A stretch of DNA of 9,626 bases from Planctomycetota bacterium (GTDB lineage: Bacteria; Planctomycetota; SZUA-567; H5-PLA8). Within the stretch, counting starts at the first letter, position 1. The number at the start of each line of letters is the position of its first letter. The notes below the pieces were generated by a model that saw nothing but the letters and a program-made list of their open reading frames with translations, ran no database searches and had not been told where the DNA came from. The translations under genes were made by a program, and so were the position numbers. The stretch lies in assembly GCA_025355035.1 (NCBI GenBank), contig JANXLS010000487.1:1-9626 (forward strand), written 5' to 3'. Below, in pieces: positions 1 to 6,072 of this stretch.

Positions 1-1
1 T

Positions 2-439
2 GACGTCGGATGGAAGAGCGAGCAGTTGAATCCGCATAGCATTCCGCTAGGCGTCAACCGGCCTTCACCCAAGCCCGGCGTTCAATCGCATTACACGAAG
101 GGCGTCGAAATCGAAATTTTAAAAGGCGACACGCCGCAGACCGGTTTCGAAAATTCGACGGGGACTTTTGTTGCGACACAAACATTCGTGGATCCGGATG
201 TCGTGAATACGTTCATGGATCCGAAGCACCCGACCAAGACCGTGATGGTTTCGACGGACAAACTGCGCTATCGCGTTCGCTTCAAATATCCGGTGTACAT
301 GGACGCCGACACGAAAGCGACAATGGACACCGTCAATCCGACCACGCAGTTTCTACTGGACACGCCGGTGTTCGATGATATTTCCATCACGTACGTGAGT
401 CCTGTCCGAATCCGATCGTATCGAGAAGTGTTGGAGTAA
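2..439 (+). CDS. C-terminal part of an unidentified protein, 5' end outside the window
   Basis: The reading frame is open from base 2 to the TAA at 437-439, so this is the last ~145 residues of a longer protein. The TTG at 26 has no convincing ribosome binding site and is probably an internal codon. The visible part is rich in T, V, D and P, has alternating hydrophobic residues typical of beta strands, and contains no cysteine. It ends with a segment of the type TPVFDDISITYV followed by a charged tail. Endings of this kind (PVFDD-[IV]-[ST]-[IV]-TY) look like the last strands of an extracellular beta-sandwich. That is a resemblance only and I cannot name a family. No membrane anchor or sorting signal is seen at the C terminus. 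It is co-directional with the small exported protein 56 bp downstream. Confidence 0.7.
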   Translation, partial: DVGWKSEQLNPHSIPLGVNRPSPKPGVQSHYTKGVEIEILKGDTPQTGFENSTGTFVATQTFVDPDVVNTFMDPKHPTKTVMVSTDKLRYRVRFKYPVYMDADTKATMDTVNPTTQFLLDTPVFDDISITYVSPVRIRSYREVLE

Positions 440-495
440 ACGCGTCTCGCCGGGTTCGTCGAGGATCGCAGCGCAACAAGTGTGGGGAGCGAATC

Positions 496-924
496 ATGTT
501 GAAAACAGCGATGCTTTGTGTGGCGATGATGGTGGTGTGGACCGGAGCCACCTGTTGTGCCGGGACACTGCCGGAACGAACGTCTGAGAATCAAAAAGTG
601 TCGCCCGAAGAAACCGCGGAGCGCGAGGGGAACAACGAAAAATTCGGTGCAGATTTCTGCGGCAAACTGGCGCTGTTCACGAAAGAACAGAAAGAAGCGT
701 TCGGCGATGCATCGGTCTTCGGAACTCTGACGACCGACAAGACCACCTATTTCGTCAAGCTGAACTCGGAAAAATTGCTGGAAGCACTCACGCCGTACGA
801 CGGCAAGAAATGCACGCTCACCGGAAAACTCCGCAACGAAGGCAAGTACTTGCTCGTTCAAAAAGTCGTGCAGGCCGGAGCGGAATACATCTATCAAAAG
901 CGCCGGGGCGGAGTGGGAATGTAG
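496..924 (+). CDS. Small exported protein with possible OB-like beta domain, function unknown
   Basis: This 142-residue protein starts at an ATG preceded by GGGGAG (484-489), a good ribosome binding site. Residues 1-22 form a short hydrophobic export signal with a Cys pair (C20, C21). Cleavage near ATCCAG is likely; the lipobox is poor, so a lipoprotein is possible but not favoured. Residues 25-50 are polar and charged, a probable linker. From about residue 68 to 130 there are alternating strands (ASVFGTL, TYFVKL, KCTLTGKL, KYLLVQKV), with a turn at PYDGKKC, as in small OB-fold exported proteins that bind ligand or nucleic acid. That fold is inference. The C terminus is basic (YQKRRGG). The gene is 56 bp after the truncated upstream gene and its stop is one base from the stop of the convergent regulator gene, with no room for a separate terminator. 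I do not recognise the family. Confidence 0.75.
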   Translation: MLKTAMLCVAMMVVWTGATCCAGTLPERTSENQKVSPEETAEREGNNEKFGADFCGKLALFTKEQKEAFGDASVFGTLTTDKTTYFVKLNSEKLLEALTPYDGKKCTLTGKLRNEGKYLLVQKVVQAGAEYIYQKRRGGVGM

Positions 925-925
925 C

Positions 926-1786
926 TTATTTTTCGAGGCTCGCCGCGAACGATACGACGTGGGAAAAACTGTCGCAGTACGCGCCGTATTGGATGCGCTT
1001 GCGGATGTCGGGCGTTAGCGCATTGCCCCCGACAACCATTGCAACGCCTTGCGCCTGAGTCGTCGCGTAGATCGGTTCGTACTGCCCCTGGAACGCTTCC
1101 GCATCAGGAATGTGTGCAACGCTGAGCCACAGAATGCGCGGCCGCAACGAACGCAGCGCGGCGCAGACGGATTCACTGGGCAGATTCGAGCCGAGATTCT
1201 GAGCGTCCCATCCGGCTTCGCGCAGCACCAGTTCAACGATCTTTGTTGGGAGCGTATACGTGTCGCCGCTGAGCGTCCCGCCGATGGCCAGAGGTGCAGA
1301 TTGGGGAACAACCGGGATGAGGCCACGCAGTTCCGTCAACACGCGCGAGCAGATTTCGCACGCACGCCGCTCCTGGAAAACCTCCACGCTGCCGTGCGCC
1401 CACCGATCTCCTATTCCGTGAAACGCCGGCGCGATCGCCCAATCGCAGATTTCGCAGACGCTCTTTTTTGAAAAATAGAGATTCAAAACATGCCGCCGAA
1501 ACAGCGCATCGTCACCGGATTCCAACGCCAACCGCATGTCATCGACCGACCGTGAAATCAACGCGTCGCCCAATCCAGTCAGCGACGGCAGTCCCAACAT
1601 CTCCGGTTTGACCATCGTGTGACCATTATCCCGGAGAAACTGGATCACGCCCTTGAGCGGCAGCCGCCTGTGTTTGCCCGGCGTGGATTCCGTCGGAATC
1701 AAGCCCTGATCGCACCAGCGCTTAACCGTCGACTCTCCCACTCCAATGGCTTGAGCGACTTGTTTAGGTGTAAGCGACTCTTTCAT
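926..1786 (-). CDS. MerR-family regulator, CarH/LitR-like, with degenerate cobalamin-binding domain
   Basis: This 286-residue protein has an N-terminal MerR-type winged helix-turn-helix (residues ~4-51: TPKQVAQAIGVGESTVKRW, then TPGKHRR in the wing). A helical domain follows (~80-155), then a Rossmann-like cobalamin-binding-type domain (~163-286; GGTLSGD at 169-175, VVGGNAL at 251-257). This is the layout of the CarH/LitR light-responsive repressors. In adenosylcobalamin-binding members the helical domain has W-x9-E-H and the Rossmann domain has a (D/E)-x-H axial ligand. Here W129 and E139 are kept, but the following His is R140 and the axial His position is Tyr (D175-T-Y177). Loss of B12 binding is therefore likely, as in LitR homologues that work with a partner photosensor. 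The gene is divergent from folE, and operator copy 1 sits just upstream of its start, so autoregulation is likely. A weak purine-rich stretch (CAGGCAAA) precedes the ATG. Confidence 0.9.
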   Translation of the reverse strand: MKESLTPKQVAQAIGVGESTVKRWCDQGLIPTESTPGKHRRLPLKGVIQFLRDNGHTMVKPEMLGLPSLTGLGDALISRSVDDMRLALESGDDALFRRHVLNLYFSKKSVCEICDWAIAPAFHGIGDRWAHGSVEVFQERRACEICSRVLTELRGLIPVVPQSAPLAIGGTLSGDTYTLPTKIVELVLREAGWDAQNLGSNLPSESVCAALRSLRPRILWLSVAHIPDAEAFQGQYEPIYATTQAQGVAMVVGGNALTPDIRKRIQYGAYCDSFSHVVSFAASLEK

Positions 1787-1801
1787 TTTGCCTGCAATTC
1801 T

Positions 1802-1819
1802 TGAATGTTTTGAACGATT
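1802..1819 (+). promoter_or_regulatory. Operator copy 1 (direct repeat, regulator leader)
   Basis: TGAATG at 1802-1807 and TGAACG at 1811-1816 form a direct repeat with a 9-bp period. The whole 18-mer fits TGAAYGWWTTGAAYGAWT, which occurs three times in this intergenic region. This copy lies 16-33 bp upstream of the regulator start codon, between its likely promoter and its ribosome binding region, a position suited to autorepression. That the MerR/LitR-like protein binds here is inferred from position and repeat structure. Confidence 0.7.
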
Positions 1820-1837
1820 TTAAAATAAGTTTAAAGT

Positions 1838-1865
1838 ACAATAACTCAGCTTTTCAATAAAACAA
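1838..1865 (-). promoter_or_regulatory. Possible promoter of the MerR/LitR-like regulator
   Basis: On the minus strand TTGTTT (1865-1860) and TATTGT (1843-1838) are 16 bp apart in an AT-rich stretch. An overlapping TTGAAA-N16-TTTAAA is an equally acceptable alternative. Either would start transcription so that operator copy 1 lies in or next to the transcript start and leader. This is pattern matching in AT-rich DNA, hence the low confidence. Confidence 0.3.
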
Positions 1866-1923
1866 GCGACTCTCATCAATTTTAATACACATCGCCTGCT
1901 TGGTTTGTATCTCAAAATTAAAA

Positions 1924-1941
1924 TGAACGATTTGAACGAAT
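1924..1941 (+). promoter_or_regulatory. Operator copy 2 (direct repeat, upstream of folE -35)
   Basis: TGAACG at 1924-1929 and TGAACG at 1933-1938 form a direct repeat with a 9-bp period and match the shared 18-bp consensus completely. It ends 5 bp before the predicted folE -35 hexamer at 1947. It has the same orientation as copies 1 and 3, and its start is 52 bp (about five helical turns) from that of copy 3. Confidence 0.75.
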
Positions 1942-1946
1942 TTAAA

Positions 1947-1976
1947 TTGACGCCGTAAAAACATGGAGTAGTATAT
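1947..1976 (+). promoter_or_regulatory. Predicted folE promoter
   Basis: TTGACG (1947-1952) is a near-consensus -35. TAGTAT (1969-1974, spacer 16) or the overlapping GTATAT (1971-1976, spacer 18) can serve as -10. The element lies between operator copies 2 and 3. Copy 3 starts at the last base of the -10 region, so a protein bound to both would cover or loop the promoter. The longer spacer option recalls the stretched spacers of MerR-activated promoters, but LitR/CarH proteins are usually repressors. Confidence 0.55.
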
Positions 1977-1993
1977 GAATGAATTGAATGATT
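1976..1993 (+). promoter_or_regulatory. Operator copy 3 (direct repeat, folE transcript start region)
   Basis: TGAATG at 1976-1981 and TGAATG at 1985-1990 form the third direct repeat with a 9-bp period, again matching the full 18-bp consensus. It overlaps the end of the predicted -10 and the expected transcription start, and lies just before the folE ribosome binding site. This is the classic place for a repressor. Confidence 0.75.
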
Positions 1994-2000
1994 CAAAAGC

Positions 2001-2007
2001 AAAGGAG
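2001..2007 (+). promoter_or_regulatory. Ribosome binding site that fixes the folE start
   Basis: AAAGGAG at 2001-2007 is a strong Shine-Dalgarno sequence 7 nt before the ATG at 2015. It selects that ATG over the in-frame ATG at 1988, which has no such site and lies inside operator copy 3. Confidence 0.8.
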
Positions 2008-2014
2008 TCCCCTG

Positions 2015-2653
2015 ATGATTGACGAAACCGTCCGACAAATCCGAATCGATGAAGCGCTAAAGTTCTCAACGCCTCGCACCAAAACGCTGAAGCCAACGTA
2101 CGACGGCAAGCGGGCCGAAGCCGCTGTTCGCGAACTGTTGATCGCTGTTGGCGAGGATCCTGATCGCGACGGACTGATCGACACGCCGCGCCGCGTCGCC
2201 CGTATGTATAAGGAACTTTTCGCGGGCATTTCGATTGATCCGGAAGAACATCTTCGACGTACGTTTAAAGAGCCCTACGACGAAATCGTGCTGCTGCGAG
2301 ACATTAATTTCTCCTCGCTTTGCGAGCATCACCTGTTGCCATTCCTAGGCAAAGCCCATGTCGCCTACCTACCTAACGACCGGGTGGTAGGGCTCTCCAA
2401 ATTGGCCCGAACGGTCGACGCTTTTGCGCGTCGGCCGCAAATTCAAGAACGCCTTACCGCGCAGATCGCTGACGCTCTCATGATGCATCTCAAGGCGCAA
2501 GGTGCGATGGTAGTCATCGAGTCCGAACACCTGTGCATGAAAGTGCGCGGCGTGAACAAACCCAACAGCGTCATGGTGACATCCGCCGTGCGCGGTATCT
2601 TCAAAACCGATGCATCCGCCCGAGCGGAAGCGATGGCGCTGATCAAGAGTTGA
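2015..2653 (+). CDS. folE: GTP cyclohydrolase I (type IA)
   Basis: This 212-residue enzyme converts GTP to 7,8-dihydroneopterin triphosphate, the first step of tetrahydrofolate and other pterin synthesis. It acts in the cytoplasm as a decamer with zinc. Family motifs are EDPDRDGLIDTPRRVARM (47-64), SLCEHHLLPF (101-110), VVGLSKLAR (124-132) and ESEHLCMKVRGV (169-180). C103, H106 and C174 correspond to the zinc ligands of the Escherichia coli enzyme; H105 and H172 correspond to its active-site histidines. Length is normal. The 27-nt extension to the ATG at 1988 is rejected because of the ribosome binding site at 2001-2007. The gene is divergent from the MerR/LitR-like regulator, its promoter lies between two operators, and a 40-bp gap separates it from the epimerase fusion, so it probably leads an operon. 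folE is light-induced under LitR homologues in some Pseudomonas, which fits. It could be a regulated second copy beside a housekeeping folE elsewhere. Confidence 0.96.
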   Translation: MIDETVRQIRIDEALKFSTPRTKTLKPTYDGKRAEAAVRELLIAVGEDPDRDGLIDTPRRVARMYKELFAGISIDPEEHLRRTFKEPYDEIVLLRDINFSSLCEHHLLPFLGKAHVAYLPNDRVVGLSKLARTVDAFARRPQIQERLTAQIADALMMHLKAQGAMVVIESEHLCMKVRGVNKPNSVMVTSAVRGIFKTDASARAEAMALIKS

Positions 2654-2693
2654 ACGAGTTCTTTGGCCAAACACGAGGCCCCGAGGTGCGATT

Positions 2694-4064
2694 ATGAGTT
2701 TCGAAATCTTTACCTATAAATCGAGACTGCCTGTGCCAGCGAACACTGCGTTCGCCTGGCACGCGCGCCCCGGGGCCTTTGAACGTCTCAATCCGCCGTG
2801 GGACCCCGCGCGTATTGTTGAAAAAAGTGGCGGCATCGAGAACGGCAGCCGTGTGACACTTGAATTAAAAATGGGGCCGCTACCGGTTCGCTGGGTCGCC
2901 GAACACAGCGACTACACGCCGGGTACCCGCTTCAAAGACACGCAGCTGTCCGGCCCGTTTGCGCATTGGGAACATACGCACCAATTCACCGACAATGGTG
3001 GGAATTGCATTCTCGAAGATCGCATCGAATACAAATTACCGTTCGGTTTTCTCGGAAAACTTTTCGGCGGACCGATGATCCGCGCGAAGCTTGAGAACAT
3101 GTTCGGCTACCGGCATCGCATCACGCAAGCGGATCTGTCCGCTGCGCAAACACGAAAGGCAGATCCCATGAATATCCTCGTCACCGGCGCCAACGGAGTG
3201 GTTGGAACGGCGCTCGCTCCATTCCTCACTTCGGGCGGGCTCAACGTGTACCGCATGGTTCGCCGGAAGTCCAACCCCGCAAACAATGAAATGGAGTGGA
3301 ACCCCGAGACCGGCGTGATTGATCGTGTCCGCATTGAGAGCGCCGACGCAGTGGTCCATCTTGCCGGTGAGAACATTGCCGGTCGCTGGTCGAAGGCCAA
3401 GAAAGCCGCAATCCGCGACAGCCGCATCAAAGGCACTCGACTCCTCGCCGAAACACTTGCCCGCGGGTTGAAGCGGCCGAAAGTTTTGGTCAGCGCTTCG
3501 GCAATTGGGTACTACGGTGACCGCGGCGATGTTGTGCTCGACGAATCCAGCGCACCCGGTTCAGGCTTCCTCGCGGACGTTTGCAAGGAATGGGAAGACG
3601 CCACGAAGCCTGCCCGCGAGGCCGGAATTCGCGTCGTCAATCTGCGCATCGGCGTGGTGTTAACGCCTGCGGGCGGAGCGCTCGCAAAAATGCTCACGCC
3701 ATTCAAACTGGGTGCCGGCGGAATCATGGGCAGCGGCAAACAGTTTTGGAGTTGGGTCGCCATCGACGATGTGATCGGAGCGATCAGCCACGCCATCTTT
3801 ACCGATTCGTTGCGCGGTCCCGTTAACGTCACCGCGCCGGGCGCGTCGACGAATTACGAATTCACGAAGGCACTCGGAAAAGTGCTCTCGCGCCCGACGA
3901 TCTTCCCGATGCCCGCGTTCGCGGCGCGACTCGCTCTGGGAGAAATGGCCGACGCCCTCTTATTATCCAGCGCGCGCGTTGCGCCGAAACGACTGATCGA
4001 AACCGGCTACGCGTTCCGCTATCCGCAACTGGAGTCGGCGTTGCGACACGTGCTGGGAAAATAA
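2694..4064 (+). CDS. SRPBCC domain fused to TIGR01777-type NAD(P)-dependent epimerase (YfcH/SulA-like)
   Basis: This is a 456-residue fusion. Residues ~1-150 form an SRPBCC (START/Bet v1-like) ligand-binding domain (start IFTYKSRLPVPANTAFAWHARPG; WEHTHQF and LEDRIEYKLP later). Residues 159-456 form an extended SDR of the TIGR01777 family: TGANGVVG (164-171) for the dinucleotide, VHLAGENIAGRW (221-232), SASAIGYYGD (267-276) and a VNVTAPG segment. The second half begins at an internal Met (M159, base 3168) exactly where stand-alone TIGR01777 proteins start, which marks the fusion junction. GAGGTG (2683-2688) precedes the chosen ATG. The substrate of the family is not established. SRPBCC pockets bind hydrophobic ligands, so a lipid- or isoprenoid-like substrate is possible. 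It lies 40 bp after folE and 45 bp before the SDR gene, all on one strand, which suggests one operon under the LitR-type regulator. Confidence 0.92.
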   Translation: MSFEIFTYKSRLPVPANTAFAWHARPGAFERLNPPWDPARIVEKSGGIENGSRVTLELKMGPLPVRWVAEHSDYTPGTRFKDTQLSGPFAHWEHTHQFTDNGGNCILEDRIEYKLPFGFLGKLFGGPMIRAKLENMFGYRHRITQADLSAAQTRKADPMNILVTGANGVVGTALAPFLTSGGLNVYRMVRRKSNPANNEMEWNPETGVIDRVRIESADAVVHLAGENIAGRWSKAKKAAIRDSRIKGTRLLAETLARGLKRPKVLVSASAIGYYGDRGDVVLDESSAPGSGFLADVCKEWEDATKPAREAGIRVVNLRIGVVLTPAGGALAKMLTPFKLGAGGIMGSGKQFWSWVAIDDVIGAISHAIFTDSLRGPVNVTAPGASTNYEFTKALGKVLSRPTIFPMPAFAARLALGEMADALLLSSARVAPKRLIETGYAFRYPQLESALRHVLGK

Positions 4065-4109
4065 CCCACTTGTGCTCGTCAAACAAAACTCAAACTCAGG
4101 GACTCTTCT

Positions 4110-4856
4110 ATGACTCGTCCAGAAAATCCATGTGTTGCCATCCTCGGAGCGACAGGCGGCGTCGGATCTGCCTTGGCCCATATTTTAAAACAACGTGGCT
4201 TCAAACTCGCCCTGATCGGGCGCAAGACCGACGCGCTCCTCGCGCTTGATACGGAACTTGATACGTTTTCTTACCCCATCTCAAACGCAGATCCGAAAGA
4301 GATTTCCGAAGCGTTGACCGAGGCGAAGGCGGCGATGGGTCGTCTGGATGGAATCGCCAATTGCATCGGTTCACTGCTGCTCAAGCCCGCGCATTTGACG
4401 TCGGATTCAGAATTGGATTCTGTGCTGTCCGTCAATCTCGGAACCGCATTCGCCGCCGTGCGCGGAGCAGCTCAGCTAATGGAGGAAGGCGGGTCGGTGG
4501 TGTTGGTCTCATCGGCAGCCGCGCGCGTGGGCCTCGCGAATCACGAAGCCATCGCTGCGGCCAAGGCCGGCATCGAAGGCCTTATGCGCTCCGCCGCCGC
4601 CACGTATGCGTCGCGCGGAATTCGTTTCAACGCCGTCGCGCCGGGATTGCTGAAGTCTGGATTAACGCGCCGACTTTGGGAAAACGAAACGTCGGAATCC
4701 GTATCGGCTGCGATGCACCCGCTCGGACGCCTCGGCGAACCGCACGAAGTCGCATCGCTGATGGCGTGGCTCTTGGATCCCATCAACAATTGGATTACGG
4801 GTCAGGTCATTGGCGTCGATGGTGGACTGGCGGAATTGCGGGTCAAAAATCGCTGA
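4110..4856 (+). CDS. Atypical short-chain dehydrogenase/reductase-like protein lacking the catalytic Tyr
   Basis: This 248-residue protein has the classical SDR fold: a glycine-rich dinucleotide motif (GATGGVGSAL, 13-22), NCIG at 84-87 in place of NNAG, VNLGTAF (108-114), VLVSSAAARVG (131-141), APGLLKSG (177-184) and the C-terminal VIGVDGGL (233-240). The active-site helix reads NHEAIAAAKAG. K152 is present, but the Tyr of Y-x-x-x-K is I148, with H145 and E146 nearby. Because the helix is otherwise well preserved, this looks like a specialised subfamily rather than decay; catalysis would need another residue or may be absent. AGGGA (about 4097-4101) precedes the ATG. It is the last gene of the probable folE operon and converges on the metallophosphoesterase with only 9 bp between stops. 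Substrate unknown. Confidence 0.9.
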   Translation: MTRPENPCVAILGATGGVGSALAHILKQRGFKLALIGRKTDALLALDTELDTFSYPISNADPKEISEALTEAKAAMGRLDGIANCIGSLLLKPAHLTSDSELDSVLSVNLGTAFAAVRGAAQLMEEGGSVVLVSSAAARVGLANHEAIAAAKAGIEGLMRSAAATYASRGIRFNAVAPGLLKSGLTRRLWENETSESVSAAMHPLGRLGEPHEVASLMAWLLDPINNWITGQVIGVDGGLAELRVKNR

Positions 4857-4865
4857 GACAGAAAT

Positions 4866-5645
4866 TCAATTTCCGTATTGCAGGCGGTCGGCGAGGCGTT
4901 TGTCGAGTTCGGGGACGGCGGTCATCTTTTTCATGGTCGTCTGGACATCGTACGGGACGCGGCGGTATCGCACCGAGTTGCCGTCGAAGAGCACGTAGCA
5001 GGAATCCTTGTTTCTGTCGCGCGGCTGGCCGACGGCCCCGATGTTGATCAGTGTCTTTCGCCCGGAAGGAATGTAATAGGTATTATCAGGAAGATCGGTC
5101 GGCTTGATCCATCGAAAATCGTGCGTCGCCACACCCGGTCGATGCGAATGGCCGACGAAACAGATCTCATCAAAACACTCGAACATCTCGGTTGCTTTAT
5201 CGGATATGCCGAAGCCGTTGTCTTTGAAGTCTTCTTCGAGCACGTATTCCATGAGCGGATCGCGCGGCGAAGCGTGAACGTAAATCCCTTTGCCTTCCCG
5301 ACGCAACGACGGCAAATTTTCGAGCCAGAGCCACCGTGCGAGTTTGCCGGGAAGAGCGAAAAAACCCGGTTTCATTTTACGACGCTGCCACGCGACGGCC
5401 TTGGCAGCGCTTTCGTTGAAACCCAGCGCGTGTGACATAAACAGCGCTGCATCGTGATTGCCGCATAAACTCCAGCGGCACACTTTGCGGATGATATTGA
5501 CGCACTCGACGGGATTCGGGCCGTAGCCGACGATGTCTCCCAAACACACAATCTCGTCCGCGCCTTCCGCCTCGATGTCAGCCAAGACGGCGCGCAACGC
5601 TTCCAAATTGCCATGGATGTCGCTGATGACGGCGCGGAGTGCCAT
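4866..5645 (-). CDS. Calcineurin-like metallophosphoesterase
   Basis: This 259-residue cytoplasmic protein has the full set of metal-binding motifs of the calcineurin-like phosphoesterase fold: SDIHGN (8-13), GDIVGYGPNP (36-45), GNHD (62-65), VHAS (123-126) and GHSHRP (165-170). These give two divalent metal sites and the catalytic His of GNHD. GYGPNP in the second block and length ~250 fit the YfcE/MJ0936-like branch, whose members hydrolyse phosphodiesters in vitro. The C-terminal ~45 residues (NIGAVGQPRDRNKDSCYVLF and after) form the usual closing strands plus a short charged tail. The start gives MALRAVISDIHGN, the normal distance to the first motif, although no clear ribosome binding site is visible. 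A 75-bp gap without a clear terminator separates it from the small basic protein gene upstream, so co-transcription is possible. The physiological substrate cannot be told from sequence. Confidence 0.93.
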   Translation of the reverse strand: MALRAVISDIHGNLEALRAVLADIEAEGADEIVCLGDIVGYGPNPVECVNIIRKVCRWSLCGNHDAALFMSHALGFNESAAKAVAWQRRKMKPGFFALPGKLARWLWLENLPSLRREGKGIYVHASPRDPLMEYVLEEDFKDNGFGISDKATEMFECFDEICFVGHSHRPGVATHDFRWIKPTDLPDNTYYIPSGRKTLINIGAVGQPRDRNKDSCYVLFDGNSVRYRRVPYDVQTTMKKMTAVPELDKRLADRLQYGN

Positions 5646-5720
5646 AGAAAAGATTCGGTGTTCCGGGTACAGTTCTTAAATCATCTGTTACGTTGAACGG
5701 TTTACCCAACGGAACGACTG

Positions 5721-5867
5721 TTACGCCTCAGTCGGCTTGATGAACTTCACCTTGCGGCGACCACCGGAGTGCGTAATGACCTTCTTGAAACCCGCTTCAA
5801 CCTTGCGTTTTGCGCGCTTCTTGCGCTTGATTCGAATTTCCATCCTGCGTTTTCGTTTGTCTGCCAA
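5721..5867 (-). CDS. Small, very basic protein, possibly RNA- or ribosome-associated
   Basis: The preferred start is a TTG at 5867-5865 preceded by GAGGGAGAG (minus strand, 5880-5872), giving 48 residues. The ATG at 5843 would give 40. The first ~24 residues are mostly Lys and Arg (DKRKRRMEIRIKRKKRAKRK). The tail, with FKKVITHSGGRRKVKFIKP, looks like a short beta strand-turn-strand. Size and charge match small ribosomal or RNA-binding proteins, but I cannot assign it to bL34, bL36, bTHX or any other named family. The reading frame stays open further upstream, but that part (a hairpin and GC-rich sequence) looks like leader DNA. No basic-residue run of this kind would be expected by chance, so a real gene is likely. 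It precedes the metallophosphoesterase gene by 75 bp on the same strand. Confidence 0.6.
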   Translation of the reverse strand: MADKRKRRMEIRIKRKKRAKRKVEAGFKKVITHSGGRRKVKFIKPTEA

Positions 5868-5881
5868 AATTCTCTCCCTCG

Positions 5882-5897
5882 CGCCGGAACTCCGGCG
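5882..5897 (-). promoter_or_regulatory. Leader hairpin before the small basic protein
   Basis: CGCCGG (5882-5887) and CCGGCG (5892-5897) form a perfect 6-bp GC-only stem with a 4-nt loop. It sits immediately upstream of the GAGGGAGAG ribosome binding site of the small basic protein. No run of T follows, so it is not an intrinsic terminator. A role in translational control, for example autoregulation by the basic protein, is speculation. Confidence 0.4.
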
Positions 5898-6072
5898 AAC
5901 TGCAATCTGAATTCCCACTTCTTCCCACGCCGGTCCATGGCTGACAGCCCCTGACTCCCCCGGCATTTGAAGCAAACATTCTAATCAAACTCTCGCGCTT
6001 GCAAGCTAAAACCGGCAACCAAATTCAATTTCTGCCAAACAATTACGATTCTTTAATAACACTTCGTCCTGG

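Noticed and set aside
268..897. Long minus-strand open frame
   Set aside because: It overlaps two plus-strand genes with better start signals. Its translation is rich in Arg, Phe and Cys without domain motifs, as expected from an antisense shadow.
1988..2014. Upstream in-frame ATG for folE (nine extra residues)
   Set aside because: The extension covers part of operator copy 3 and the strong AAAGGAG at 2001-2007, which serves the ATG at 2015.
4361..5047. 228-residue plus-strand open frame across the SDR and phosphoesterase ends
   Set aside because: It is an Arg-rich shadow that overlaps two confident genes on opposite strands and has no ribosome binding site.
5691..5711. CGTTG/CAACG inverted repeat between the small basic protein and the phosphoesterase
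   Set aside because: It has only 5 bp with a long loop and no T run, too weak to call a terminator.
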